The notes under the pieces were generated by a model. It was not told the origin of the DNA. It saw nothing but the letters and a program-made list of their open reading frames with translations, and searched no databases. Shown one piece after another: positions 39,651 to 48,322 of a stretch of 64,000 nucleotides of DNA. Both the position numbers and the translations under genes were made by a program. Source of the DNA: Bacillus sp. REN3 (GTDB taxonomy: Bacteria; Bacillota; Bacilli; Bacillales; Cytobacillaceae); assembly GCF_017912555.1 (NCBI RefSeq), contig NZ_JAERSD010000007.1:1-64000 (forward strand). Reading direction: 5' to 3'. Position 1 is the stretch's first letter. Every line of letters starts with the position of its first letter.

Positions 39651-41022
39651 ATATTTCCGCCTTTGGAAAAAGAATCGTAAAAGTACTTCCCTTTCCGAGT
39701 TCGCTTTCAACGGTTATTTTTCCTTTTTGCGCTTCGATCAAGGCCTTCACGATGGAAAGGCCGATTCCTACTCCGCCTGTTTTCCGCGCCCGCGATTTAT
39801 CGCCGCGGTAAAAACGTTCGAAAATAAGAGGCAAATCTTCGCTTGATATCCCCATTCCTTTATCCTCCACCCTGAACCCGGCCAGAGTTCCATCGTCGAC
39901 TGTCGATATGGTGACCTCCCCATCCTCCGGTGTATATTTGAGGGCATTATTGATGATGTTGGTCAGAATCTGGACGACCTTGTCACGGTCACCCTGGAAC
40001 CATATGCTCTTTTCGGGAAGCAGGACCTTTAGCGCGACTTCCTTTTGACTGAATGCAGGGATGAGGAGCTCTTGCATCGCTCTCAGCATCTCTCCTGCTT
40101 CAAGGTTCATCTTATCAAGACGGATTTGCGGGTTTTCCGCTGCCAGTAATTTTTCCAGCTCATTGACAAGCCTGACAAGCCGCATAAGTTCATTGTGGCT
40201 CTGCTTCAGCCGCTCGGGAGTCGGCTCCCAGATTCCGTCCTGGAACGCTTCGATTTGGCTGCGCAACGTTGCCAGCGGTGTCCGCAGTTCATGTGCCAGG
40301 TCCCCAGTGAATTCCTTGCGGAGGCGTTCTTCTTTTTCCAGCGACATGGCCAGGTCATTAAAGGCGATCCCAAGCAGCTTCATTTCGAGTGACAAATGAT
40401 CAAGGGGCACGCGAACACCGCGCTTGTGGCTGGCCAGCTCTTCTACGGCGCCAGCCAGGCTTTTCAGTCCCGCTGTGAGCCGTTTCGAAAACAGCATGCT
40501 GAAAAACAGCGCAAGCAGGACGGTCACAACAACAGCACTCACAAGGTATTTCTTGATTTTTTGCAAAAAGATATATTCACTGTCTATGAAACCTTTAGGA
40601 TAATAAACCTTCAATTTCGCAACCGGCTTCCCGTCGGCCTTAATTGTTTCAGTCGCTGTCAGCCAGTTGTCCTCCTTGTAAGGATTGCTGTCAAATCCGA
40701 TTCCTTCCCTCACGCCGCGGATCGTTGTCGAATCCATCAGCAAAATATCATTCATCGTATACAGTTTATAATAAAGGCTGTCGGTCATCGCCTGTTCATG
40801 CAGCAGTTGGGAAACCCGCTCGCCTGTGAATGTGCCATGTTCCTTGTATTCCAGCCTGAGTGCATTGATGAGCTGGTCGATCCGCTCCGAACGGTTCTGG
40901 TTGATATAATGGTTGAAGCTTGCTTCGAAACCCCATTGCATGCTGAAGCTTACGACCAGGATACCTGTAAGGGAAACAAGCAAGAAGTAAAACAGGATTT
41001 TAGAGCGCAGCGTTTTTAACAT
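39649..41022 (-). CDS. Sensor histidine kinase
   Basis: The protein of about 457 residues has two membrane segments (near 9-28 and 165-190) around an extracytoplasmic sensor domain, then a HAMP region, the H box (DLAHELRTPLATLR), and the N, D and G boxes (NIINNALKYT, DKGMGISSEDLP, GVGIGLSIVKAL). The preferred ATG at 41022 follows GGAGGA. It is paired with the response regulator upstream, the two overlapping by 23 bases. The stimulus is unknown. Confidence 0.9.
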   Translation of the reverse strand: MLKTLRSKILFYFLLVSLTGILVVSFSMQWGFEASFNHYINQNRSERIDQLINALRLEYKEHGTFTGERVSQLLHEQAMTDSLYYKLYTMNDILLMDSTTIRGVREGIGFDSNPYKEDNWLTATETIKADGKPVAKLKVYYPKGFIDSEYIFLQKIKKYLVSAVVVTVLLALFFSMLFSKRLTAGLKSLAGAVEELASHKRGVRVPLDHLSLEMKLLGIAFNDLAMSLEKEERLRKEFTGDLAHELRTPLATLRSQIEAFQDGIWEPTPERLKQSHNELMRLVRLVNELEKLLAAENPQIRLDKMNLEAGEMLRAMQELLIPAFSQKEVALKVLLPEKSIWFQGDRDKVVQILTNIINNALKYTPEDGEVTISTVDDGTLAGFRVEDKGMGISSEDLPLIFERFYRGDKSRARKTGGVGIGLSIVKALIEAQKGKITVESELGKGSTFTILFPKAEI

Positions 41023-41725
41023 CGGGCACTCCTCCAAATTTATAGCCCATGCCGAAAACGGTTACGATGAATTTCGGATCGCGGGCATCGGTTTCGACCT
41101 TCTTGCGGAGATTCTTGATGTGTGTGTCGATGCTGCGTTCATACCCTTCATAGGAAAGTCCATCCTCCTGGATTTTCTCGAGCAGATCCATCCGGCTGTA
41201 AACCCGCCCCGGATGTTTTGCCATATTGGATAGCAGCTTGTATTCAATTGGAGTTACGCTGATGCTCTCGTTGTGAAGAAGGATTTCTTTTTTGATTAGA
41301 TCAATGACAAGCTGGCGCTGATTGAAAGAAAGCTGTGCACTGCCAGGTCGTTCCTGTCCTTTGGAAGCTCGCCTTAGGATCGCCTGGATGCGTACAACAA
41401 CCTCACGGGGGCTGAACGGCTTCGTCACATAATCATCCGCCCCAATGACAATGCCATTGATCCTTTCATCCTCCCCGGATTTTGCGGTCAGCATCAGGAT
41501 TGGGATATCGGATTCCTTGCGGAGCAGCCGGCACACCTCTTCCCCGGAAATATCCGGCAGCATCAAGTCAAGCACAATCAAATCAGGCTTGACGGAATCA
41601 GCCTTCCTCAGTGCATCGAGGCCATTTTCCGACTTAAAAACCTCGTAGCCCTCCCTTTGTAAGTATGCTTCAAGCACGTCGCTGATCATTGTCTCATCAT
41701 CAACAAGCAATATTTTCCAGCCCAT
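41000..41725 (-). CDS. OmpR-family response regulator
   Basis: The protein of about 241 residues has a receiver domain with the phosphorylated Asp at residue 53 (LIVLDLMLPD) and the lysine in DDYVTKPFSP, then a winged-helix DNA-binding domain (EYKLLSNMAKHPGRVYSR). I chose the ATG at 41725, with GGAGGGG seven bases upstream; longer upstream frames lack a site. It forms a two-component system with the kinase that follows. Confidence 0.92.
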   Translation of the reverse strand: MGWKILLVDDETMISDVLEAYLQREGYEVFKSENGLDALRKADSVKPDLIVLDLMLPDISGEEVCRLLRKESDIPILMLTAKSGEDERINGIVIGADDYVTKPFSPREVVVRIQAILRRASKGQERPGSAQLSFNQRQLVIDLIKKEILLHNESISVTPIEYKLLSNMAKHPGRVYSRMDLLEKIQEDGLSYEGYERSIDTHIKNLRKKVETDARDPKFIVTVFGMGYKFGGVPDVKNAAL

Positions 41726-41905
41726 GACGGTCCCCTCCCACTTCATCTTCACAACTTCCACATAAGTTCCCCATAAGTTCTCCATACCTACTTATTATTA
41801 TAAAGATAAGGAATCACCAAGGAGCTGGGAAAAAGGAAAAATTAGCGACAACTATCCTTTGCATCCGGCTTGAATCCAGTAATCAATGATTGATGAATAA
41901 CAGGG

Positions 41906-42111
41906 TTCGGAAAACCCCGTTCCGAAAATCGAAAATGATAAGGATCTCGATTTTCAACCCGCTTTGGCAGCACGGAAAATCCCATTCCGTTCAATCTGCC
42001 GGAGTGCTCTGGCTTTAAATGTTTTGCAAACTTCCCTTTTTATCCATACGGGTTTTGTCCGCAAAACCCAAAGAATCTACAAGGCTGGCACATTGCCAGC
42101 CTCTTTTTTTT
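41906..42111 (+). ncRNA. Possible structured RNA with five hairpins and a terminator
   Basis: Five stem-loops follow one another: TTCGGAA/TTCCGAA (41906-41926), GAAAATCGA/TCGATTTTC (41924-41955), ACGGAA/TTCCGT (41972-41990), GGGTTTT/AAAACCC (42050-42069), and AGGCTGGCA/TGCCAGCCT with eight T residues (42082-42111). No coding frame with a site fits. The plus-strand terminator has no plus-strand gene in front of it, which suggests a small RNA. No known family is recognised. Confidence 0.4.
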
Positions 42112-42232
42112 GCTGAATCGCCCAAAATCCGACTGTTCATGCTGCGCTCCGCCCATCCGTCAGTATCCGAAGCCTTCATCTTTATTCCTGCACCAAAAAG
42201 CCAGGCTCCGAAGATACCTGGCTGTGCATTCC

Positions 42233-42811
42233 TTATCCGTTTGTCTCTTTTTGCGGCGAGGCTTGCTCAAGATCCGGGTCAGCCGTTTGCCCCTCTTCGC
42301 CCGTTTCGAGGAAGAAGCCGACATTCATCTCCATAAGCAGGTCAATGAGTTCGCTTTTTTCCTTGATGTTGCTAAGTCCGATATTGAAGGCAGGGAATCC
42401 AGTCCTCTGGTTGAGCCTGGCAAGCCGCCTCCCCTTCTTGGGCATGGCTTCGATATATTTTTCCTCGTCCTGTAAAATGATGCCCAGTGTCGCATTGTTA
42501 TGGACTTCGTAGGGTAGAACCCCTTCTATATCTTCCCATGGAATGAAACCAGGGCCCGCAGTCCCCCGCAAAGTGAGACCATCATCACTGATTGTCACAT
42601 TTGCTTCCTTTTGGAAAAATACCTTCCCGAGAAAATAGACACACCAAATGAAGAGTAAATCCAATCCACCTGAAATCAGCAGCCCTGCTGTATCTTTTTC
42701 CGGCGAAGACAGCAAGTTAATAAAAACAAATGTAAAAATGATTGCCAGGGCCGCCATGAAAGCGAGCAGCAGAAAAATCCTGATCTTGGAAAAATGAAAA
42801 TCCCTTTGCAT
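42233..42811 (-). CDS. STM3941-like membrane protein with PH-like domain
   Basis: The 192-residue protein has two membrane segments (about 11-33 and 43-64) followed by a soluble beta domain with TISDDGLTLRG and GPGFIPWEDIEGV, as in the STM3941/PH-like family. The C-terminal tail is acidic and Gln-rich. The function is unknown. It is divergent from the next sensor kinase gene. Confidence 0.6.
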   Translation of the reverse strand: MQRDFHFSKIRIFLLLAFMAALAIIFTFVFINLLSSPEKDTAGLLISGGLDLLFIWCVYFLGKVFFQKEANVTISDDGLTLRGTAGPGFIPWEDIEGVLPYEVHNNATLGIILQDEEKYIEAMPKKGRRLARLNQRTGFPAFNIGLSNIKEKSELIDLLMEMNVGFFLETGEEGQTADPDLEQASPQKETNG

Positions 42812-42964
42812 GTTTTCCTCCCCCTATATTTCACTAGCATATACAATTGGATAATTTACCCATCATTTTACCAATAAAGCCTCGTCATTCCAAACATTTT
42901 CTTCACTGATTCTCGATATTTTTTTAGTATGATAGAGGGTAAGACCAGTAGGGGAGTTGCGGAT

Positions 42965-44314
42965 ATGGACAGGATTTCGCTAAAAATCGGTGCGGTTTTT
43001 TTCATTACGATGCTGCTGATGGAAGGGATCTTATTTTATTTCCTTCATTATTCCATCATCCATTCGCGGATTGACGAAGAGCTAACAGCCCTGCAGACAA
43101 GGGGGAACAACCATCGGGATATCCTTGAGACCTCCTATTTGGAAGAGACGATCCATCATATCACAACCATGGAGGCGAAAACGGATACCCATGTTTTGAT
43201 CACAGATGGCAGCGGAGATATTGTCTCATCCTCGGTTCCAACCGACCGGACAATGCTACAGGTTGTGGCCAAATCACCCGCTGATGTAAAACGTGATGGA
43301 CTGATTCTTGAAGACGATTGGAAACAAAGGAAATATATCGCTTCTGTCAGCCCGCTTAAGGATGGCGGAGCTGTCTATATGTTCAAGGATACCGAGCGAG
43401 TCCAAGGGCTGATTTCCAAATTGAACCGGCATTTCTGGCTAGCTGGGATCCTGCTGCTTTTTTCAATGGCGATTATCACTCTATTCCTCTCAAGATTCGT
43501 CACGAAGCCCGTGATCAAGATGAACGAGGCCACGCTCAAGCTCAGGAAAGGGGATTATTCCGTGACCTTGCCGCATCTCGGCAACGATGAACTGGGCGAA
43601 CTTGGGGAATCGATCGAGGTGCTTGCGAACGACCTCAATCAAATCAAAAAACAGCGGAATGAATTTTTGGCGAGCATCTCGCACGAACTCCGGACACCGC
43701 TCACCTATATCAAGGGCTATGCTGATATTGCCGGAAAGGAAGGGATCAATCCAGAAGACCGCAAAAAATACTTGCACATCATTTTCGAGGAAGCGACGAA
43801 GCTTTCCGATTTGATCAAGGAACTGTTCGGCCTTGCAAAAATGGACGAAAATACATTCACGATTGAGAAGCAGCCTTTGGAGCTATGTGGGTTCCTGCAA
43901 AAAATCGTGACGAAAACCCAGCCTTCATTCAATGAAAAAAAGATCGCGCTTAAAAACGACTGTACAGGGGAAGTATATATTGAGGCAGACCCGGTCCGCA
44001 TTGAACAAATACTTTTGAACCTGCTCGACAACGCGCGAAAATACTCGGACACGGGGACCACCGTAACGCTTGATGCCTATCAAGAGGGAAATCAGGTCCA
44101 TATCCTTGTCAAGGATGAAGGAAGAGGCATTCCTGCCGAAGACATTCCCTGGATTTTTGACCGTTTTTACCGTGTGGATAAATCGCGTTCGAAAGCGTTG
44201 GGGGGTTCAGGTCTTGGACTGGCAATCGTCAAAGAACTTGTCGAGGCACACGCCGGCAGGATTTCACTTGAGAGCGTGCCGGGAAAAGGCACGACTTTCA
44301 GGATCATTCTTTGA
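42965..44314 (+). CDS. Sensor histidine kinase (orphan)
   Basis: The protein of about 449 residues has two membrane segments (near 10-30 and 158-178), an extracytoplasmic sensor, a HAMP domain (FVTKPVIKMNEATLKL), the H box SISHELRTPLTYIKGY, and intact N, D, F and G boxes (NLLDNARKYS, DEGRGIPAEDIP, GSGLGLAIV). The ATG follows GGGGAG by eight bases. No response regulator gene is adjacent, so it is an orphan in this window. Confidence 0.88.
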   Translation: MDRISLKIGAVFFITMLLMEGILFYFLHYSIIHSRIDEELTALQTRGNNHRDILETSYLEETIHHITTMEAKTDTHVLITDGSGDIVSSSVPTDRTMLQVVAKSPADVKRDGLILEDDWKQRKYIASVSPLKDGGAVYMFKDTERVQGLISKLNRHFWLAGILLLFSMAIITLFLSRFVTKPVIKMNEATLKLRKGDYSVTLPHLGNDELGELGESIEVLANDLNQIKKQRNEFLASISHELRTPLTYIKGYADIAGKEGINPEDRKKYLHIIFEEATKLSDLIKELFGLAKMDENTFTIEKQPLELCGFLQKIVTKTQPSFNEKKIALKNDCTGEVYIEADPVRIEQILLNLLDNARKYSDTGTTVTLDAYQEGNQVHILVKDEGRGIPAEDIPWIFDRFYRVDKSRSKALGGSGLGLAIVKELVEAHAGRISLESVPGKGTTFRIIL

Positions 44315-44373
44315 CAGGAGAGCCGTTTCGGAAACCCGCAAACAAGGAATACATATTCTAAGGGGTGATGTAA

Positions 44374-44679
44374 TTGAGGCACGTTGAAGATTTGCAGGAA
44401 ATGATCGATGCAGTGAAAAAAGCCGGAAATGGTTCCAATGTTTACGTAAGCCAGCATGAAACCTCTCGATCCGCAGTGACTTTAGGGGATGAGGATACAG
44501 AAGCCGGAACGAGACTGCGTGTAGCAATCCTTCTCGAAAACAAGCTTTACTATTCGGAAGAGTTCTTTGATGACCTTCTTTACGAGGAAACAATCGAAAC
44601 GATCAAGGAACTGAAAAACATGGCCAATGTCAAGATGGTCAGCGAAGATGAAATCGAAAAAATGAAGAGTGGAAAGTGA
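44374..44679 (+). CDS. Hypothetical protein (101 aa)
   Basis: The acidic, helical 101-residue protein has no recognised domain. It starts with TTG after AGGGGTGA and follows the orphan sensor kinase by 60 bases, so it could be cotranscribed with it. A terminator follows. Its cytoplasmic nature is clear from composition; no function can be assigned. Confidence 0.65.
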   Translation: MRHVEDLQEMIDAVKKAGNGSNVYVSQHETSRSAVTLGDEDTEAGTRLRVAILLENKLYYSEEFFDDLLYEETIETIKELKNMANVKMVSEDEIEKMKSGK

Positions 44680-44680
44680 G

Positions 44681-44706
44681 GCAGCCATGGAATGGGCTGC
44701 TTTTTT
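44681..44706 (+). terminator. Terminator after the 101-aa gene
   Basis: GCAGCC pairs with GGCTGC, followed by six T residues. Confidence 0.75.
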
Positions 44707-45006
44707 GATTGGATGGTTCAGGAAGGTACTCATGTATTCCGATCTTTTAAAGGCGCCATTCACCTTATTGGATACCTCCAGACTCCCCTGCCCTGAAGGC
44801 GGCAATGGACCGCTGGTTGCGGAGAAGGGATAATATAAAGGCATCAAGGAATTTGGATCATTTGCCGGGATATCCGTCAAGACCTCAAGAAATCAGATTT
44901 CGCTATAGGCACGCTCTTCCCTTTTTATCATGATCGATCACACCGATTACATATCTTCTTGCTTTTCCAGCCAAAATAGGACGGACATATGAAAAGGAGG
45001 ATAAGG
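44707..45006. other. Intergenic stretch
   Basis: About 300 bases without a supported gene or repeat. It should contain the promoter of the small plus-strand gene at 45007. Confidence 0.35.
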
Positions 45007-45141
45007 ATGACGAAAAAATTCAATAAAGGCAGCAAAAACCAGAATGCTCCTGAAAACCACGGACAGGAGCCAATCAGCGGCGACAACAGCAAGGGGAACA
45101 AACGAAACAAAGATCAGAATGATAAAACCGATCGGCAATGA
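45007..45141 (+). CDS. Small hydrophilic protein (44 aa)
   Basis: The 44-residue frame begins MTKKFNKGSKNQNAPENHG and is rich in Asn, Lys and Gln. AAAAGGAGGATAAGG directly precedes the ATG, an excellent site, and a plus-strand terminator lies at 45298. The composition resembles small spore-related proteins. A 78-residue hydrophobic frame lies opposite on the minus strand (44947-45183) with a weaker GGGGTGA site; only one is likely to be real. Confidence 0.5.
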   Translation: MTKKFNKGSKNQNAPENHGQEPISGDNSKGNKRNKDQNDKTDRQ

Positions 45142-45297
45142 CAGCTGGATCACGATTGAAAGAGGCTCAGGCTTTACTTGCATGATTGATTCACCCCATG
45201 GCTGAAGCCCCAGGGAAACGATCCTTCATTCTAGAGCTTCATGAAGGGCCTGATTGTTTCTTGCAATGAAGGTATGTTCTCCAATGAATGGTACTAT

Positions 45298-45328
45298 GGA
45301 GGCCTGAAAAGCTGGCCTCCCTTTTATT
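45298..45328 (+). terminator. Plus-strand terminator
   Basis: GGAGGCC pairs with GGCCTCC, followed by CTTTTATTATT. It lies upstream of the KamA gene. Confidence 0.7.
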
Positions 45329-45443
45329 ATTCGAACTGTCTTCATTATTTGTCAAAAAAGTCAGAAATATGTCATGATATCCCCATCCCTATATTGGTAA
45401 CCCATGATACAGTTATAGTGGAAACTGACAAGGAGGGAATATC

Positions 45444-46562
45444 ATGACTGTATCCTACATTACCTCTATGGACAAAATCGAATCACTATCTTCGGCCGAA
45501 AAGGAAAGGATAAAGCCGATCACTGACCGGTTCGTATTCCGGTCAAATGATTATTATCTAAGCTTGATTGATTGGGACGACCCGGATGACCCAATCCGGA
45601 AAATCATCATTCCGAATGAGGGCGAGCTCCTGGAGTATGGGACCTGGGATGCAAGTGACGAGGAAACCAATTACGTGGTTCCCGGCTGCCAGCACAAATA
45701 TACTACAACCGCGCTTCTGGTCGTATCTGAAGTATGCGGCGGCTATTGCCGTTTCTGTTTCAGGAAGAGATTGTTCGTCAATAATGAGAAAGAGGCGCTG
45801 ATCAACCCCGAAGCCGGCCTTGAGTATATACGGCAGCATAAGGAGATCAATAATGTTCTCTTAACAGGAGGGGATTCCCTCATGCTGTCGACAAACAAGC
45901 TGATTGATATCATTGCCAGGCTCAGGGAAATGGATCATATTAAAATCATCCGCCTTGGATCAAAGCTTCCTGCGTATAACCCGATGAGGATTTATGAGGA
46001 TCAAGTCCTCCTGGATGCAATCAGCAGGTATTCCACCCCTGAGAAACGGATTTATATAATGTCTCATATAAATCATCCGAAGGAAATTACGGAGGAAGCC
46101 CTCAAAGGGTTTGAGGCGTTGATCAAAGCTGGAGCGATTGTGCTGAACCAGACTCCAATCCTAAAAGGAATCAACGACGATCCGGAAATCTTGGCCGAAC
46201 TGCTCGACAAATTGACCTATATAGGTGTGAGTCCATATTACTTTTTCATCAATCGGCCGGTTGCCGGCAATCATGATTTTGTCCTGCCGCTTGAAAAAGC
46301 ATACCGGATTGTGGAAAAGGCAAAAGCAAAGACTTCTGGCATCGGGAAAAGGGTCAGGCTTGTTATGAGCCATAGTTCCGGTAAAATCGAAATAATGGCA
46401 ATCGAAAACGGCAAGGCCTATTTAAAATACCATCAGTCAAGGGAAGGAAACTATGGACAGACAATGATCCTAGATTGCCCCGATGATGCGGCATGGTTTG
46501 ATGACCTGCCGGGGAACACGAACTACTGGAACCCTCCAGTCGTCAGGGAGTCCCTCCATTGA
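45444..46562 (+). CDS. KamA family radical SAM protein
   Basis: The 372-residue protein has the radical SAM cysteines Cys98, Cys102 and Cys105 (CGGYCRFCF) and a PLP-type lysine aminomutase layout (GGDSLMLSTNKL, HINHPKEIT, GNHDFVLPLEKA). Members related to lysine 2,3-aminomutase or EpmB move an amino group on lysine. It is shorter than classical KamA, so the substrate is uncertain. AAGGAGGG precedes the ATG. It stands alone with its own terminator. Confidence 0.85.
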   Translation: MTVSYITSMDKIESLSSAEKERIKPITDRFVFRSNDYYLSLIDWDDPDDPIRKIIIPNEGELLEYGTWDASDEETNYVVPGCQHKYTTTALLVVSEVCGGYCRFCFRKRLFVNNEKEALINPEAGLEYIRQHKEINNVLLTGGDSLMLSTNKLIDIIARLREMDHIKIIRLGSKLPAYNPMRIYEDQVLLDAISRYSTPEKRIYIMSHINHPKEITEEALKGFEALIKAGAIVLNQTPILKGINDDPEILAELLDKLTYIGVSPYYFFINRPVAGNHDFVLPLEKAYRIVEKAKAKTSGIGKRVRLVMSHSSGKIEIMAIENGKAYLKYHQSREGNYGQTMILDCPDDAAWFDDLPGNTNYWNPPVVRESLH

Positions 46563-46580
46563 TTGTGCGAAGGAAGATAA

Positions 46581-46616
46581 AAAACGCGTGCAGCCAGGAA
46601 AAAGCGCACGCGTTTT
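46581..46616. terminator. Terminator between kamA-like and MASE3 genes
   Basis: AAAACGCGTGC pairs with GCACGCGTTTT between convergent genes. Confidence 0.85.
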
Positions 46617-46632
46617 ATTTTGGCCTTTCCAC

Positions 46633-47838
46633 TTACAAGGATTTCAGCTTTGGCCTTTTGGAGCAGCGCTCGAGACGCGCATGCTTGATGATTCCCATGA
46701 CAGCCCCTGCGATTTCCACCACTTCGCCATTTCGGACAACCGGCATTAACGAGATCGCATAGGAATGGCCCCCGATTTCAATATCAAAGACTACTTTCTC
46801 GTTGTTTTCCCAGACACATTCATAATATCTTTCTATCTTAGCCGCCTTTTGCGGAAAAAACTCAACAAGCGTCCGTCCATTGATCTCGTTTGGCGTGAAT
46901 CCCAGATCATCCAGCAGGCCGCCGCCAACAATTTGATGGATGAAATCATTCCTCTCTTTTGTCAGCCTGAAAATGATTCCATAGTGGGCCTGCAGCATTC
47001 CCTCGGTCTGGCGCCACAACTTTTCCTCCGGATCTTTGGTGGCACTTTCATCCGTAGTCGTTGAAAAGAAAAACCCCTTCATGATGAAGTAAGAGCCGAT
47101 CACCTTGTATACATGGCCCGTAAAATTATCGATATCGAAAGCACTTTGATAGATCGTGAAGATCAGCTCCGATAATAACAGGAAGGTAAAGGCAAGGGCG
47201 ACATACAAATGCTGTCCATTCCTGCTCTCATTATAAAAATACAGCGAAATCACAATCGAAATAAAATACAGGAAGCTGAAGCCATATTCGAGGGTGTTCT
47301 TAAGGGTTGTTGTCCCCTCTCCTTCCACAAATAGGAGGGGCAGTCTGCCCTCATACTTGAAAATAATATATGAAATGACCGCAATGATCGCTGTACTCGA
47401 AGCAAAATAAACTGGCCTCAGGTCATGCCGCATCCTTCGGTCTGGAGCCATCAGGATCCCGACCATCATGAACGATTCAATCAGCCTCGCTGTCACCCAG
47501 AACCAGGTTGCCTTCGCAGTCGAGCTTTCCGTAATGAAAAATGGCATGCCCTTGAATGTCAGGGTATGGAGCAGATCAAGAACCCCAATGACAAAAAATA
47601 AGAAAGACAGCAGCAAAATCTTTCTCGACCTTGATGTAGGATAAGTTTTCCAGCCATATAGAAAAATGACAAAAGAAACGGTGATGCTGAAAAACTCAAG
47701 GATTGTATGGATGGCAAGATAATTCTCCGGATGGAAATAGGGCGAGAGAGCTGAGTGATAGAGATGGATCAGCATCAGCAGGACTACCGCTGATACTGTG
47801 AAAACCAGGAACCTGCCTTCAGTCATGCTCTTTTCCAT
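46633..47838 (-). CDS. MASE3-PAS sensory protein without output domain
   Basis: The 401-residue protein has about seven membrane segments in the pattern of the MASE3 sensor domain (YFHPENYLAIHTILEFFSI, LLHTLTFKGMPFF) and a C-terminal PAS domain (LGFTPNEINGRTLVEFFP ... GEVVEIAGAVMG). No histidine kinase, GGDEF or HD domain follows before the stop and terminator, unlike most MASE3 proteins. It may signal through a partner protein. The start is at 47838, with alternatives a few codons downstream. Confidence 0.78.
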   Translation of the reverse strand: MEKSMTEGRFLVFTVSAVVLLMLIHLYHSALSPYFHPENYLAIHTILEFFSITVSFVIFLYGWKTYPTSRSRKILLLSFLFFVIGVLDLLHTLTFKGMPFFITESSTAKATWFWVTARLIESFMMVGILMAPDRRMRHDLRPVYFASSTAIIAVISYIIFKYEGRLPLLFVEGEGTTTLKNTLEYGFSFLYFISIVISLYFYNESRNGQHLYVALAFTFLLLSELIFTIYQSAFDIDNFTGHVYKVIGSYFIMKGFFFSTTTDESATKDPEEKLWRQTEGMLQAHYGIIFRLTKERNDFIHQIVGGGLLDDLGFTPNEINGRTLVEFFPQKAAKIERYYECVWENNEKVVFDIEIGGHSYAISLMPVVRNGEVVEIAGAVMGIIKHARLERCSKRPKLKSL

Positions 47839-47953
47839 TTAGTTCACCTGCTTCGGAGATGGTAGGGTAATTTTATTATAAACACCCTGGTGGCAGTAAA
47901 CCTGGCTTATATTTAGAAATTTTTGTGAATATTCATGGATCGGAGGCAAAACA

Positions 47954-47987
47954 AAAGCAGCCAACCCTTATTCTGGCTGGCTGCTTT
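47954..47987 (-). terminator. Terminator after the 88-aa gene
   Basis: AAAGCAGCCA pairs with TGGCTGCTTT, with T-rich sequence following on the minus strand. Confidence 0.8.
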
Positions 47988-47996
47988 AAGATGGAA

Positions 47997-48263
47997 TCAT
48001 TCATTTTTGTAGAACATGCCATTGACGATATCGAGCAAATCATTCAAAAGTCGTTCCTCGCGTTCAATGGTGTATAAATATTGGACAAGCTCGCATAGTT
48101 TTTTCGTTTGCTTCAAATCCATTTTATCCGCATGTCTTTTTAGCAAACCAAGCAACAGGATGAAATCCTGATCCGTGTAAGTATCATTGATGATTTTATT
48201 CTGGACGGAACGGAATTGCCTTTGTTCCTCCAGGTCATACAAGATCAAATCGCCAATCATCAT
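47997..48263 (-). CDS. Hypothetical protein (88 aa)
   Basis: The 88-residue acidic and helical protein has no recognised domain. GAGGAG lies six bases upstream of the ATG, and a terminator follows, so it is probably a real gene. The sequence LLGLLKRHADKMDLKQTKKLCELVQYLYTIERE suggests a helical bundle. Confidence 0.7.
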   Translation of the reverse strand: MMIGDLILYDLEEQRQFRSVQNKIINDTYTDQDFILLLGLLKRHADKMDLKQTKKLCELVQYLYTIEREERLLNDLLDIVNGMFYKNE

Positions 48264-48322
48264 TTATGCTCCTCTGCGAAAATTATTCCTTATACTATAA
48301 CAGCAGGAGCATTACAGAATCA

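Noticed and set aside
45241-45447. A 68-residue plus-strand frame upstream of the KamA gene.
   Set aside because: It spans a terminator hairpin and overlaps the KamA start without a good site of its own.
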